64,000 nucleotides of DNA from Acanthamoeba castellanii str. Neff (GCF_000313135.1 NW_004457545.1:4099-68098), one strand, 5' to 3'. Shown: positions 47,413-59,638, counted from the stretch's first letter. Numbers and translations are program-made. Notes: generated by a model not told the origin, from the sequence alone.

Positions 47413-48371
47413 GCTTCATCGCCTCGCCTTGATCGTCCAGACGAGGGAGAAAAGCGGATAATATTTTAAATAAATAGAAATAATTTATTGGCAATAAATA
47501 AATAGGATTCACACGTGTAAGATGTGACATGGGGGGTTGTGTGTGTGTTGTGATGGAAGCGAAACAAGAGCGTGCCGACGGGGACAGTCGTGCCGATGTG
47601 CTGCCGTCTGGTCGTCGGTGGCCGATGTGTTCGCTCCGCAATTAAACAAACTTAAATTATAAATAAATATTAAATAAAGGAGTGGTTGGCGGCGAGTTGA
47701 AGCGAGCAGAGAAGTGGCGGAGGAGAGGAGTGGTGGAGAAGGAGGAAGAGGAAGAGGAGAGGGCAGATCTCACCCTCTCGCTCTCCCTCCCGCTCGGTCG
47801 CTTTCGTATCCTCTCCGCCGCCGTGGTGGTCTCTCCGCTGGCCGGTCATCGAGCGTCGTAGTTGAGTTGTACAGATCGACGTTGGTTCGTCGAGGGAACT
47901 TGAACCGTGCGTTGTCGCCCGACCGTGTCGATGGCAACAGCGGCTCGTCGGTCTCCGTCTCCGTCTCAGCTCGCTTGCGCCTTCGCGTCCCGCCGACGGT
48001 CGTAGTAGTGAGAAGGAAAGGTGTGGAGAGGAGATGGTGCTGAAGAGAGACGTCGTCGTCGTCGGTGGGCGGGGGCGGCCCGAGGAATCGAAAAAAAATA
48101 AATACAGCAAAACGGTCTCGTAATGTGTTGGGAGGAGAGAGGAGGGGGTAGAGGTGGTGTTAAGGGTACAGAGGCGCCGAAGAAGACGATGACGAGGAGG
48201 AGAAGAGCTGAGCCGGTTCGCTTGTTGTGAGGCTGCGTCGCTCCGTCTTCGCTGTCGTCGGTGGTAGCCGTTTTTGATTTAGTTATCGGTGGGAGGAGAG
48301 AGGAGAAGTGGTGATGCTGAGGTGGTAGAGGAGAGGGAGGAGGTGGTAGTGGTGGTGATGCTGCTCCTCCT
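47413..48371. other. 3' regions of two convergent genes, no gene assigned
   Basis: An AT-rich stretch at 47460-47690 may contain polyadenylation signals for both neighbours. The remainder is purine/pyrimidine-biased (GAGGAGA tracts) and holds frames without recognisable domains; it is probably a long 3' UTR of the CCCH gene. Confidence 0.4.
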
Positions 48372-50440
48372 TTAGCTCGAGGAGGAGATGACCTTCTGAG
48401 TGAGCGTCGCCGAGTCGGCTCCGTCGATCGTCTCCTCGTCGTCTGTACACAAAACTTGGAAGATGGGCAGTCTCTCCTTGGCGCTGAGAGTCCTCGGCCT
48501 GTGGCGGTGGGACGTGACCGGGACTGGCGTGGGTAACGCGGCCGCGACGGGCAGGGGCATGTCAACCCCGTCGTCGTCACCGTCCGTGTCGGAGCCGGCG
48601 TCGACGATGGCCGGGATCTCGAGCGAGAGGCTGGCGTCAACCGATGCGCCGCCAACGTCTCCGTCGTAGTCGTTCTCGTGCCCGCGCCCAACGGCCTCCG
48701 CACCCACGAGGTCCTCCTCGTCGTCGGCCCCTATGACGTCACAGCACAGCCGGCGTGAAATAGGTGAGGTCGCATAGAGCAACGGAGGGGTGTGAAGCGA
48801 AACAGTAGAAAAGGAGTGGAAATATCGGACTGGGGAGCTCAATTTGGGTCTGTGGTAGACACGAGCTGTGGAAGGCGAAGTGGGGAGAGAGCGTGACAGA
48901 AGAAGAGCGATGGAGCAAGAGGCGAAGGTGGATGAGTGGCTGGATACATACCAGTGCTCCTCCTACGACGATGATTCTTCTTCCTGCCGGAAGGAGAGCT
49001 CTTCGTGCGCGAGCGAGTAGACTTGGACTTCTTCTTGTCGTTCTTGCCGCCACTGCTGCCACTGCCACCGCTGCCGCTTCCCTGGCTGCCGCCCTTCTTC
49101 TTGCCCTCGTGCGACCTCCTCCTGTCGATGGCCGATATCGCGCTTCGCTGATGCTGACCGAACTCGCCGTGGGGCATGCTCTCGTGCAGCGCGTTGACGG
49201 CGTGCTGGGCGAGCAGAATGCGGTCGTGCGACGACGAGAGGCCGTTGCCCGGGAAGGCATTCATCAGGCTGATGCCGCCGTTCATCCCATTGAGCCCGTT
49301 CATCGTGAGGAGGTGCTGCTGCTGCGGCGCGAGGCTGTCCGCGAGCGAGCTGCTGCCGCCGCCGAGGCCGCCATCGAGGTTGTCCTTCCAGATGGCCCAC
49401 TCGGGATTGGAGACGCCGCCGGGTCCCAGTCCGACCGAGGCCGAGGAGCTCAGGCCGTTGGTGCCCTGGCCGCCTCCCGGCGGTACGGGCAGGATGACGC
49501 TGTTGTCGATGATGTCGGAGTCCCCGGGCCTCTTGTGGATGAAGCGGCACCGCGTACCGTAGGGGCAGGTACCGATAGTGTGGAAGGTCTTGCAGATCTC
49601 GGTCTTGTACTTGGGATGCCGAAGGACGGGCCTCAGCTCCTTCCGACCGTGGGCGAACTGGCACTTGGAGCCGTATCGGCAGGCGCCTGTCTCGACGAAC
49701 GATCGGCAGAGCTCGGTCTTGTAGAGGTTCTGGCCGCCAATCTCCTTCTCGATGTCGAGCGTCGACCTCTTCGCAGCGGCGGCGGCGGCTGCCGCTGCTG
49801 CCGCAGCCGCGGCCGAGCCGGGGCTACCTGCTCCCCCTCCGAGGGGGCTGCCGATCTTCTTGCCAGAGGGACCGGGACCCCAGCTGCCCGAATGCTGCTG
49901 GGGTTGATGGTGCTGCTGCTGTTGGGCGGCAAGCGCCAGCGCGTTCGCCATGCGCTTGGTCGTCGGAGATGTAGAGAAGATGTCCTCGATGGGCGTTCGG
50001 CCGTCAGCCCCCAGGCCGGACATCGACAGGGCGTCGTGGAGCGGCTGCTTGTGATTGTTCATGTCGAGCGTGAGGGTGGTGGGGCTGTTGCCTTGCGAGA
50101 GGCTCATGTTGGAGAGGGAGGCATTGAGGTAGTTGAAATCGAGCGAAGATTCTAGGAACGATTTGCCCTCGTACGATGAAGAGCCGCTGCCCATCGGTAT
50201 GCCCATGGGCGGGAGAGGGCCTGGGTGATTGATGAATTTGCCATTCGGTGCCGTTCGGGTGGGCAGATCGGGGGCGCTGTTGCCTCGCGAGAGGGTGAGA
50301 GGAGGCGGGGGGCGCGAATTAACGCGCGTCGCGATGCGTTGGCTCGACGAGCTCCTCCAGTCCTGCTCCTGTTGCAGCTGCTGCTGGTTGTAATAGTCCT
50401 GCTGCTGCTGTTGCTGGTAGCTAGGACCGAGCAGAGACAT
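48372..50440 (-). CDS. Tandem CCCH zinc-finger RNA-binding protein (TTP family)
   Basis: Two exons (50440-48952 and 48730-48372) give 615 residues. Two C-x8-C-x5-C-x3-H fingers stand in tandem: [18 protein letters not shown] with CQFAH, then [18 protein letters not shown] with CRFIH, each preceded by the YKTE lead-in that defines the tristetraprolin group. Such proteins bind AU-rich elements in mRNA and promote decay (family knowledge). Around the fingers lie Gln-rich and Ala-repeat regions, a basic Ser/Arg/Lys segment and a C-terminal acidic segment ([13 protein letters not shown] and [10 protein letters not shown]). The intron joins STG to ADDEED in frame. An antisense open frame at 48893-50155 is a shadow. 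Confidence 0.93.
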
Positions 50441-51327
50441 GTCTCGATCGCGATGGTGCAGATGGAAAGGGGAAGGTAGTCGAAACTCCTCCCTCGTTTC
50501 CAGCTCGAGATCGAAGAAGGCGCTGCCGATGGAAGCCTGCTGTTTGGATGATGACGAAGATGAAGATGGAGTTGGATAAGAAGTAGTTGCGAATGTGGTG
50601 CTGCGGGGATAAAGGTCGAGTTGGTGGAGCAGTAGTGGTGACAGTGGTCACGCAAGCTAGCTGACCTGCGGGAGCTCGAATAATATAAGAATCGATCAAC
50701 CCGATGAACGGGTGCGGGTCGCAGGTGGTCGGCCCGAGCTGTCGTTCGTCGGTCGTACGCCGCAGACCGGGTGGGATGTCCCGAAACCTGTTCGCGCTTT
50801 TGCCGCTCTACTCCAACCGATCTCTCCTCTCCCTATAGATCTTCCTTCCCTTTTGTTCTTGCTCTTCTTTATCGCCAACAGACGCCGCCCACTCCTGTTC
50901 TGGTCCCTTTTTGTTGTGTTTTTACTTCCTTCTTCTCCTCTTGCCGTATTTCCTCTCGTGGCCTAAACGCCACCGCGTGCCCCCACGACAAGGACCATAT
51001 CCCCCCAACAGCACGCGGAATTGGCTCTCTGAATGGGAAATCAAAAACATGCCGAGGTACGATTCTTCATTCGTGGCTGTCTTTCCACAGAATTTCGATG
51101 GCGTGCACATGTTTGGGTCGTCGGTTGCTAGGTCTGCTGTTTCAGGAAGTGAGTACTGGACAACCTGTGTTCTTGGCGCGAACAGTTGCGACTCCCATCT
51201 TTAGTTTTTTTGAATTTGAAACTATTTCATTCGAAACTTCTGCACAAGGAAACCTCTTAGAAACATCATTTCCTTGCCTCGAGCTATTTGTTTTCGTTTT
51301 ATTTTTAATTTCTCTAGTGCACGAAAG
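50441..51327. other. Divergent intergenic region between the CCCH and HECT genes
   Basis: No gene is supported. The frame from 51050 (MPRYDSSFVAVFPQ) is a possible first exon of the HECT gene, with a donor at GGAAGTGAGTAC near 51148-51152, but it cannot be tied to the next exons. Otherwise promoter and 5' UTR. Confidence 0.4.
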
Positions 51328-54300
51328 ATGGAAGTGATGTTTGAGAATGGGGCGTCCTCGTCGCCTTCTGGGTTGCCGAGCGAGGCAAAGGGGAAGGAGA
51401 AGCAAGGCAGTGCCATGCCTGCACTCACCATTCACTCACCAGCAAAACAGGAGCTGCAGGCCACTAAAGCAAAATGGAGGCCCTTGCCCGCCGGTGAGCC
51501 CCACCTCGCCCTCTTTCCCTCTCCCCTCCTTCAACGTGACGGACTCCAGTGAGCTATTTTTTTCTCGCGCGTCCCGCGGTCTTGCTCACTCGATCCATGT
51601 GCGTGGGCCACGCACCAGGTACTTCCTGCAACTCACGCAAGGCTGTGGCAACCCCGAGTGCACCAACAAGTTCTGCGTGTCCTGCAAAGGTGCTGACCGC
51701 CTTTCCCACTCATTTCGTTCTTTCCTTCCGAGACGCTCTTCGTTCTTTTGCTTCTCACTGGATCGCGACAACACACACACACACACACAGGCGGAGTGCG
51801 ACTGACGCCGGAGCAGGCCAAGGTGTGGAGCGTGCAGCTGGCGGCGCGCCCGCGTCGCTACCTGTGCGTGGGCGAAGAGGAAGGCCAGCCATCGGTCGCC
51901 AAGCGCCTGTTTCCTCCCTCGGCGCTCAAGAATGTCAACCTCGGCCTGCCCTTCTCTCTGCCGTCCAAGGAACTGCCCGCCGTCTCCGCCTCACCTTCGT
52001 CGCCCTCATCCCCTTCATCGCCAGCAAAACCCGCGCAAGGCGCATCGTCAACCACGTCCCCGCCGTTGTCATCACGCTTCTCTTCATCGTCGGCAACGTC
52101 GACCACATCGACCTCTTCCACGTCGTCGCCCGCGTCGATGACCTCTCCCTTTGCCTTCTCCTCGTCCCTCTCGCCGGTCAAGCCCACTCAGTTCCTCTTC
52201 TCGGTGGTGTCCAAGTCCACGCCCTTCTCGGCCCTCTTCTCCAATGTCGTGACGCCCGAGGAGGGCAACACCTTCATCATTCACTCGTGGTCCCCCAAAA
52301 AGAACCAAGGCTCGCCTCTCCCCGGGCCTTCGCATGGCGTGTTCTTACGACGCACTAACTGGACCACCTGTTGGTCGCTGTGCAGCAGGGGCGCACGAGG
52401 ACGAGATCGTGGTGACCAGCCTCAGCCTGGAGCTCATCAAGCAGTTGGTGGAGGCGGCCAAAGAAGGGGACATCGGTAAGCTCAAGGAGATCATCAGAGA
52501 CGGGTTCAGCGACTCCTATGTGCTCAATAACAGCTTCCTCAAGGTACACGAGGCACACTTCATGTCTGTAGCCTGTACCGCACGCCACTCATCGCTTGCT
52601 TTCCTCCACACCACAGAAGTTGGAGTTGACTGACGACGAGGATATCAGCGTCGTCGACCTGGAGGCGGCTGCCGAGGCCTATCGGCTCATCATTGCACTG
52701 GTTCGCGCCTCCTCCTCTCCGGCGACACATTGTTTAGTTGACACGAGCGAGAAGTACTCAAAACGTTTTTGTATTGTGTCGCGCTACAGGAGCGTGCGCC
52801 CATCCTCCACACGCTCGAGAACGCCACCGAGCTGGTGGTCTCCCGGCTCGCGCTCAGGAAGCAATCCATCGCTTGCCCAAAGGACCTGCGCCAGGTCATG
52901 ATCCTCCTCGAGGTGCGTATTGCCTTGCTCCCCTCCCGTTCCCCCTCCCCCTCTCTTTCTTTGTCCTTTGGTCTGTTTGAGCTGGGCCGCTCATCTCTCC
53001 ACGTCTGCGTGCATCAGAACCCGCTGGTGCTGCACGGCGAATCGTACGGAGGAATTTCGCCTCTGCGAAAACTCGCGCAGACCATCGTTGGACTTCCTCC
53101 CCATCTGCAGCGCACCCTCACCCGGTGGTTCACACTGTACGTGCTCCTCGCTGCCTGTCCCTTAAGGGGTGCGCTCCGAGACCACCTGACTCTCTCCTGA
53201 CCACTCTTTCTACCACTTTCACCGCCGGCTACAGGTACTCCGAGAAGAAGTTCGCCGAGTTGATCGACATCCTGCATTCGTTCATCAATGCGCACATGCA
53301 CCAGCAGCACACGCGAGTTCACGACAGCGTGCTCCACCACGGCATCACCCTACTCCGCTTTCTCTGTATGTCAGCTCCACGCACGCACGCACCGGCAGCA
53401 CTTGACCATCGCTGCCACCAGGCCTAACGCGTCCCTTTTTTTCCTGCACTTGTCGGGCATCACTAGATGAAGCCAACCAAAGCACAGGGCGAGTGTCGTA
53501 CACGAGCTTCTACAACGACGCTGTGTGCGAGAAGGTCAACATCAAGGACGATTACCGCAAGTGGATGCAGCTCAGGTTCGAATAATTCCCGCACGACACG
53601 CACACGCACCACCGCACACGCACCACCGCACACGCACGCACGTACACGCATGGCATGCGCAAACTAATGGCACACTCACGGAACCATGGCCAGACACGCT
53701 GACGTTCTGGAGGAGCGGAAGAAGGACCTCTTCAACGACATCGAAAGCGCGCCCAGCAGGCCGGCCGAAGGCAGCACGCCCGAGGGGAGGAAGGAAATGG
53801 TGGCCGACGACGAGGCCGTGGACGAGCGAGCGCCCGAGTACGCTACCTGGGTGTCCGAGGACTCCCAGTCCGACTCCTCGCCGGCCGAGACCCGTGCGAC
53901 GACCGACGCCTTCCGCAACCATGCCATGCCCGACGAAGAGCATGGGCGACGGGTCGAGGTGCACGTAGACGAAGTGCAGAGCAACGAGGAGCGGGGCAGC
54001 AAGGCCCGCGTGCGCAGCTTCGCTGAGGAGGAGGCGCTGTCAAACACCAGCCATCAACGTAGGGCCGCGCGAGAGGAGAAGGGCAAGGAAAAGGTGGGAG
54101 AGGATCAGAGCGAATACGAGCGCGAGAAGAATGAAAACGAAAGCGAAAGTGAAGAAGGAAATGAGCGGAGAAGGGACGAGCAGCCGAGCGATCACGAAAG
54201 CGACGCGGCGGTGACGGAAGGCGAGGAGGCTGAGGAGACCGACCAGGAGGCTAAGAGGCGCAGGAAGCGAAAGGAGAAGCGGAGGGCGCGTAGCTTCCTC

Positions 54301-55131
54301 GACAATACGGACGCTCAGCTCACCAAGACAGAGTTCTTCTTCTGCGACTACCCCTTCCTGCTTGATCCCACCACCAAGGCCCGTATCATGCACATCGACG
54401 CCGCCATGCAGATGAGCTACGAAGTCGAGGTAAAGCCACTCCCTACGCTCCCAGTTCTCTTGCCTTTGTGCCGTCTCTCTCGCTGAGTCTGCTGTCTTTT
54501 TCTTCTTCTTTTCTTTCGTGGCGTACCAGGACGCAATTGCGAAGCTGTCCTTCCTCGGAATGCTGAAGGAGCAGTCGCTGCCGCTGTTCATCCCCGCCAG
54601 CATACAGCGCACGGCAGTGCCGCACCTGATTCTTGAGATCCGGCGGCAGGAGCTCATCGCCGACACGCTCGCTCAGGTGCGCCCCTCACTGTTATTGTCG
54701 TCGTGTTCGCTCACTCTCTAAATACCATCGACGAAACTGTGTGTTGACCACCACCGCCGCCGCCACCGTGCTGTTGAACCGTCGTACCAGGTCTCGGCCA
54801 AATTGAGGGATCTGAAGAAGCCGCTCAAGGTCAAGTTTGTGGGCGAAGAGGGCATCGACCAGGGCGGCGTGCAGAAGGAATTCTTCCAGCTCATCGTCGA
54901 GGAGATTTTCGACCCCAAGTTCGGTGAGACCGTCATTTCCTCTCAGCTCCGCCCAAGTGTGTGTGCACTTACCCTCGGGTGGCGCTGGCGTCCAGGCATG
55001 TTTTCGTACGATGAGGAGACGCGGCGTGTCTGGTTCAATCCCTTCTCGTTGGAAACCGAGAAACAGTACCAACTTATCGGCATGGTACGCATGCACACGA
55101 AGTGACACCGTACTCACCGCACACACGCCAC

Positions 55132-55186
<55 letters not shown>

Positions 55187-56442
55187 ATTGCCTGACAATG
55201 TCATCGTGGACCAGATTCTGGGCCTTGCCATCTACAATGGAGTCATTCTCGACCTGCATCTGCCGGTGGTCGTGTACAAAAAGCTGCTGGGCCACACACC
55301 CACCTTTGCCGACCTCAAGGAGCTCCGGCCGGTACCGCGCTGACCCCACGAGAATCGCTCTCTTGGCAAGCCACCAACTCCACACGAACCCTCGTGTCTC
55401 ACGCACACTTTCTCTCGCGCTGCGCACCACATGTCAGATGCTGGCCAAGGGTATACAGCAGCTCCTCGACTATGACGGCGACGACGTGGAAGACGTGTTT
55501 TGCCTCACCTTCCAGGTACGTCACCGCCCGCCAACAACGTTCAACGTTCGCAAGATGCACGCACGTAGGCTCACAGTGCGCGACGCTGATTTGCCCAATG
55601 GCCAGACGGAGCACGACACGTTCGGCGAGAGGGTTGTGTACGATCTCAAGCCCGGCGGAGAGGACATCCCCGTCACCAACGCCAACCGAAAGGGTACGGC
55701 GCCATTACCCTTCTGCTTCTACCACACGCGATGCTGTCATCGATGACATTAATGGTGGTGCCCCCCTGCAGAGTACGTTGACTTGTATGTAAAGTACCTC
55801 CTCGAGGACTCAATCGCTCCTCAGTTCAAAGCCTTTGCCCTGGGCTTCGAGACCGTCTGCGGTGGGCCGGTGCTTCAGGTTCACCTTCCCGCACACACCA
55901 CATCTCTCTCTCTCTTCCACGTTGCGTCATTATCGACCTTTGTCCACTTACACGGCGATGGGCCATGATCAGCTGTTCCGCGGCGAGGAGTTGGAGCAGC
56001 TCATCTGCGGCAGCGCCGATCTGGACTTCAACGAGCTCGAGAAGATCGCAGTCTACCTTGATGGCTATCACCCGCAGCATCCCACCATCAGGTACACCAT
56101 GTGTGACGCACTTGTGCGTGCCTTGCGTGGGTGCCATCCTCGGGGCGTACCTCTGATGAGCTTCGCACGGTCTGCAGGGCGTTCTGGGAGGTGGTCCACG
56201 AGCTGTCGGTGGAGCAGAAGAAGTACCTGCTGGCCTTCGTCACCGGCAGCGATCGCGTGCCGATCAAGGGCATCTCGAAGCTCACCTTCATCATCCAACG
56301 CAACGGTCCGGACACGGACAGGCTGCCCACCTCGTTCACGTGCTTCTCGCGCCTGCTTCTGCCCGAGTACGCGAGCAAGGAGAAGCTCGAGAAGATGCTC
56401 ACCACCGCCATCGACAACGCCCGTGGCTTCGGCCTCTGTTGA
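51328..56442 (+). CDS. UBE3A: UBE3A-like HECT-type E3 ubiquitin ligase with AZUL zinc finger
   Basis: At least sixteen exons. The second carries the AZUL motif [20 protein letters not shown], diagnostic for UBE3A/E6AP. Helical exons follow, then an acidic low-complexity insert (about 53750-54300: [20 protein letters not shown]) not present in animal UBE3A. The HECT domain begins at [20 protein letters not shown] and includes [36 protein letters not shown], and [16 protein letters not shown] with the catalytic Cys (about 56338). It ends GFGLC at 56442. It transfers ubiquitin from an E2 to substrates through that Cys. The start is uncertain: the ATG at 51328 gives a good frame, but its donor phase does not fit the AZUL exon directly, so an extra small exon or another first exon is likely. 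Confidence 0.88.
51772..51790. repeat. CA microsatellite in a HECT-gene intron
   Basis: About nine CA units just before the acceptor of the exon beginning GGVRLTPEQ. Confidence 0.85.
55134..55184. repeat. Long CA microsatellite in a HECT-gene intron
   Basis: An uninterrupted CA run of about 25 units between the exons ending YQLIGM and starting around [10 protein letters not shown]. Confidence 0.9.
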
Positions 56443-56533
56443 TGAAGGAGAAGACGTTCTACGTCTTGTAGTTCATTCACCGAATGAAGTGTAGCAAAAT
56501 ACGCAGCTGCATGGGGGGGGGGAGCAAAGAAAG

Positions 56534-57393
56534 ATGGATGAAGAGAGCAAGCAAGAGCGCAACGCGGAGAGGAAAGACCACCCACGAGAGCTGATTGAGC
56601 TCAACGAGCGCGAGGTGCAGTCCCTCGCAGAGGTGAAGAGCGACTCCCCGTACAGTGCCAACCCGCGCCTCAACGCCAAGGTCGAGCTGTTACGCGGTGA
56701 TATCTCGGCGCTGCAGGTGGACGCCATCGTCAACGCTGCCAACGAGACCTTGCTCGGTGGCGGGGGTGTAGACCAGGCCATCCATGCCCGCGCTGGTATT
56801 CCCCCCCCCCAGCATCTTGGTCAGAAAGATGGATGAGGAGAGCAAGCACTGTAGTAACGAACTGCATGCGTGGTTACTCGACTCCAGGCCCAGAGCTGGT
56901 GGCGGAGTGCTCGCGGCTGCCAGCGAACCGGTTCGGAGAGCGCTGTGCTGTTGGGGAGGCGCTGCGAACGGAGGGGCACGGGCTGCCGGCCAAGTTTGTG
57001 ATCCACACCGTGGCGCCTCTCTTGGACGACGACGGGCAGCCGCAGGGGCACCTCCTCGCGCAGTGCTACGAGAGCTGTCTTCGACACGTCGATGGCCAGC
57101 ACGTACGCTCGCTCGCATTCTGCTGCCTGGTACAAACTACACCGCTCGCTCGTACCCAAATGAAGACTCTTACTTGCCACACACTACACATTCGACACAC
57201 ACGCACGCGACACCAGGGCACGGGCTTCTATGGGTTCCCCATGGTGCCGGCGGCCAAGATCGCTCTCGGGACCGTAAGGCGCTGGCTCGAAGCGCCCGAC
57301 GTGCTGGACCGAGTTGACCGAGTGGTGTTCTGCACCTTCACCGACCTGGAGATGACCGCCTACACCGCGCTCTGGCCCCACTTCTTTCCCTAG
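56534..57393 (+). CDS. Macro-domain protein (MacroD-type ADP-ribose binding/hydrolase)
   Basis: Three exons (56534-56795, 56888-57129, 57217-57393) give 226 residues. [20 protein letters not shown] and [20 protein letters not shown] are the start of the macro fold; the NAAN and GGGGVD stretch is the MacroD/GDAP2 substrate site. CRLPANRF-type and [20 protein letters not shown] follow, and [17 protein letters not shown] is the phosphate-binding loop. It probably removes mono-ADP-ribose from proteins or deacetylates O-acetyl-ADP-ribose. Intron 1 contains a near-copy of the sequence around the start codon. The gene converges with the actin-related gene: only 15 bp lie between the two stop codons. 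Confidence 0.9.
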
Positions 57394-57408
57394 AAGGGGG
57401 GGGGGGCA

Positions 57409-59517
57409 TCACACATCAAAGTAATCGGCCCGGCCTATGAACGCGAAGCAACATCGGCGAACCATGCCGCATCCGTCTCCAGCCTCTCCAAGAGCAGTCG
57501 CGGGCCTACAGTTGTGGTTGGTGGTGTGGGTGGTGGTCAGAGAGTGAGTGAGTGGTGTACGAGGTGTTGGGTGGGGCTCATCATCCGCACCGCATTCGTC
57601 GTAGTCCTCTTTGTAGACCCAGTGGTCGATCATGCCCGGAGCGCTGGAGACCTTGGACCCTCCGATCCACGGCGCAAGCTCCGGATTGGGAGGCACAGAC
57701 ACCTGAACAGTCAGGCCAGCTTCAAGCAACACGCACGACACCTTAGTGAATGTGTGTGTTGCAGGTTGAGTTGGTCGACAAAGGGTACCTGTGGTGATCA
57801 GCTTGTCGACCTCCTGCTGCAGCCTGGTGGAGAGGCCGCTGAGCCGGGCGGTTGCGCCGATCAGCAGAATGTTGCGACTGAGCTCGGACCTGTGGCGCAC
57901 ACGGAGCACGAACATGAGTGCACTCAAACGTTCAATGTCGACAACAAGACAACCACGATCAAGGCAGGTAACTGAATATCTCGTCCGGTGGAGTCGAGAC
58001 TGTTGATGGTGTCCGCAACGGCGTAGTGGATCCCCTTGGGCGAGCAGTACTTGTCCAGAGCGCACAGCGGCTGTGGGTGGAAGAGCGCCTCTGCGCACTC
58101 GAATCGCTCGCTGCCCACTTCCACAATGCTGCCTGTGGCCAGCGACCATGCGAGTAATCCAACTCTCCGCTTGTCAATCATCACACACAACCGCAATCCC
58201 GTCGCGAGGCTCTCGTACCATCGGGGGCTTGGTACTGGCGGGCGATGCTAGTGGTGGTGGACCGAGTGATGGACCGCGGCCAGGAGCTCTCCTGGCAGAA
58301 GGTCTAGGTAGGTCCCATTCAGGCGAATTGAATTGTAGAAGGGCAGCGAGGCCTGGGGCATGGCGGCCAGCCGACGATCGAGTTCCAGATTCGTCGAACA
58401 GTAGCCTAGCGCGTGCTTTATGTCTGACCAACCAGACCGGAGGTGTTGGTTTAACATCTTCTCCAGGTGAGAGAGAAACAAGGGAGGGACTACCTGCGGC
58501 CAGGCTGTCGTGATTGTCGAGATCGAGCGTTGTCGGCGCTTTCTTCTTGAGCAGTGTCGCCAAGTACTTGGTGAGGTTCGCTCCGCCCAGGCCAGGCAGC
58601 TGCACCGCCCCATTGCCATGGACTTCGCCTGCAGAGGAGAGGGTAAGCGAGAAACTGCTTGCACGGTTGTAGTCATCGCACCAGCACATGCCCGCCAGTG
58701 GCCTCCCCAAAAAGTATGTGCGGTACCTTGGACGACCGGGATGATGTGCGTGTCGTCATTGCCGATGTCCACCACCAAGGCCGTCGGCCGGCCGGCCCTG
58801 ACGGCTGCCAGGACTTGCTGTCGGCAGGTGCGCTGTGAGACACTTGGGAGTGGGTGGGCGAAGGGCTTGGCGAAGGGAGGGAGGACCTGATTGGCCACAG
58901 ACAAAGCGGGCACGCTGTAGTTTTCAAACAGGATGGCCATCGTGGTCGCACGCGCAACGTCGGGGGCAATCCAAGAGTCGGCAACCATGATCGGGTGCTC
59001 CTCTGGGTCCATATCAGGTAGCAGATGACGCCTGCAGCACCACAGGAAACAAGCCGGTGAGCGCTCTACGTGACACCATGGTGCGCCCGCCATGACAGTG
59101 ACGCACCATAAATCCTCCATCCAGTTCCAGCCTTCCACCGACCTGTTGCGTATCTGCGGTGTAAAGAGCGGGTGAGCGCAGAGGTCAAGGTGTGCGCGGA
59201 AGCAAAGTGGCACACAGAGGCAAACTGGGAAGCGGAGGGCCAAATAGTCCCGCTTGCTTCGCGCTTCATCTCCGACGTAGCGGTCCTTGTCTCTCACTCC
59301 CACCGTGACTCCGCTAGCAAAGGGGTAGCCCACCACGGGCTCTATGGTGGAGACCGGGGCTTCGGCTCCACCCCAGCCTATTCGTCGTGAGTGCCTGGTG
59401 CAGGCAGCAAAAGCTGGAAGAAGTACCGAGGCGCACCCGATAGCCCCCGTTGTCCAGCACCAAAGGGGCTCCTTCCTCTCCTTCGTCCATGCCGCGATTA
59501 ATGCTCGGAGCAGCCAT
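57409..59517 (-). CDS. Divergent actin-related protein
   Basis: The N-terminal LVLDNGGYRVRLGWGGAEAP is the actin phosphate-1 loop, assembled across an intron. VGVRDKDRYVGDEARSKRDY and WNWMEDLW match actin subdomain 2 and the start of subdomain 1. DPEEHPIMVADSW, then ILFENYSVPALSVANQ joined to QVLAAVRAGRPTALVVDIGN, give the actin middle and the phosphate-2 loop. LIGATARLSGLSTRLQQEV and ELAPWIGGSKVSSAPGM mark the C-terminal part. The subclass is not clear. The C-terminus is extended past WVYKEDYDECG to the stop at 57409; an alternative splice gives a shorter, different tail. The ATG at 59517 lies only 13 bp from a tRNA gene. Confidence 0.82.
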
Positions 59518-59530
59518 AAACAAAAAGAAT

Positions 59531-59603
59531 TGGAGGAGAAGGGTATCGATCCCTTTACCTCTCGCATGCTAAGCGAGCGCTCTACCATCTGAGCTACACC
59601 CCC
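59531..59603 (-). tRNA. tRNA-Ala (anticodon AGC)
   Basis: On the minus strand the 73-nt sequence starts GGGGGTGTAGCTCAGATGGT and ends CTTCTCCTCCA. It has the D-arm (GTAGCTCAG..GGTAGAGC), an anticodon stem-loop CTCGCTTAGCATGCGAG with AGC at the anticodon position, and a T-arm AAGGG-ATCGATA-CCCTT. The acceptor stem pairs fully except for one T-T mismatch (positions 6 and 67) and one G-T wobble. No intron. It lies between the divergent starts of the actin-related and F-box genes. Confidence 0.92.
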
Positions 59604-59638
59604 GTAATAAAGAGGATACTTTCACAAGTGATGGGGCA

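Noticed and set aside
47670..48110. Minus-strand 146-codon frame downstream of the CCCH gene
   Set aside because: Ser/His/Pro low complexity, no domain, lies in the likely 3' UTR.
48893..50155. 420-codon plus-strand frame opposite the CCCH gene
   Set aside because: Antisense shadow of a GC-biased coding exon; no domains.
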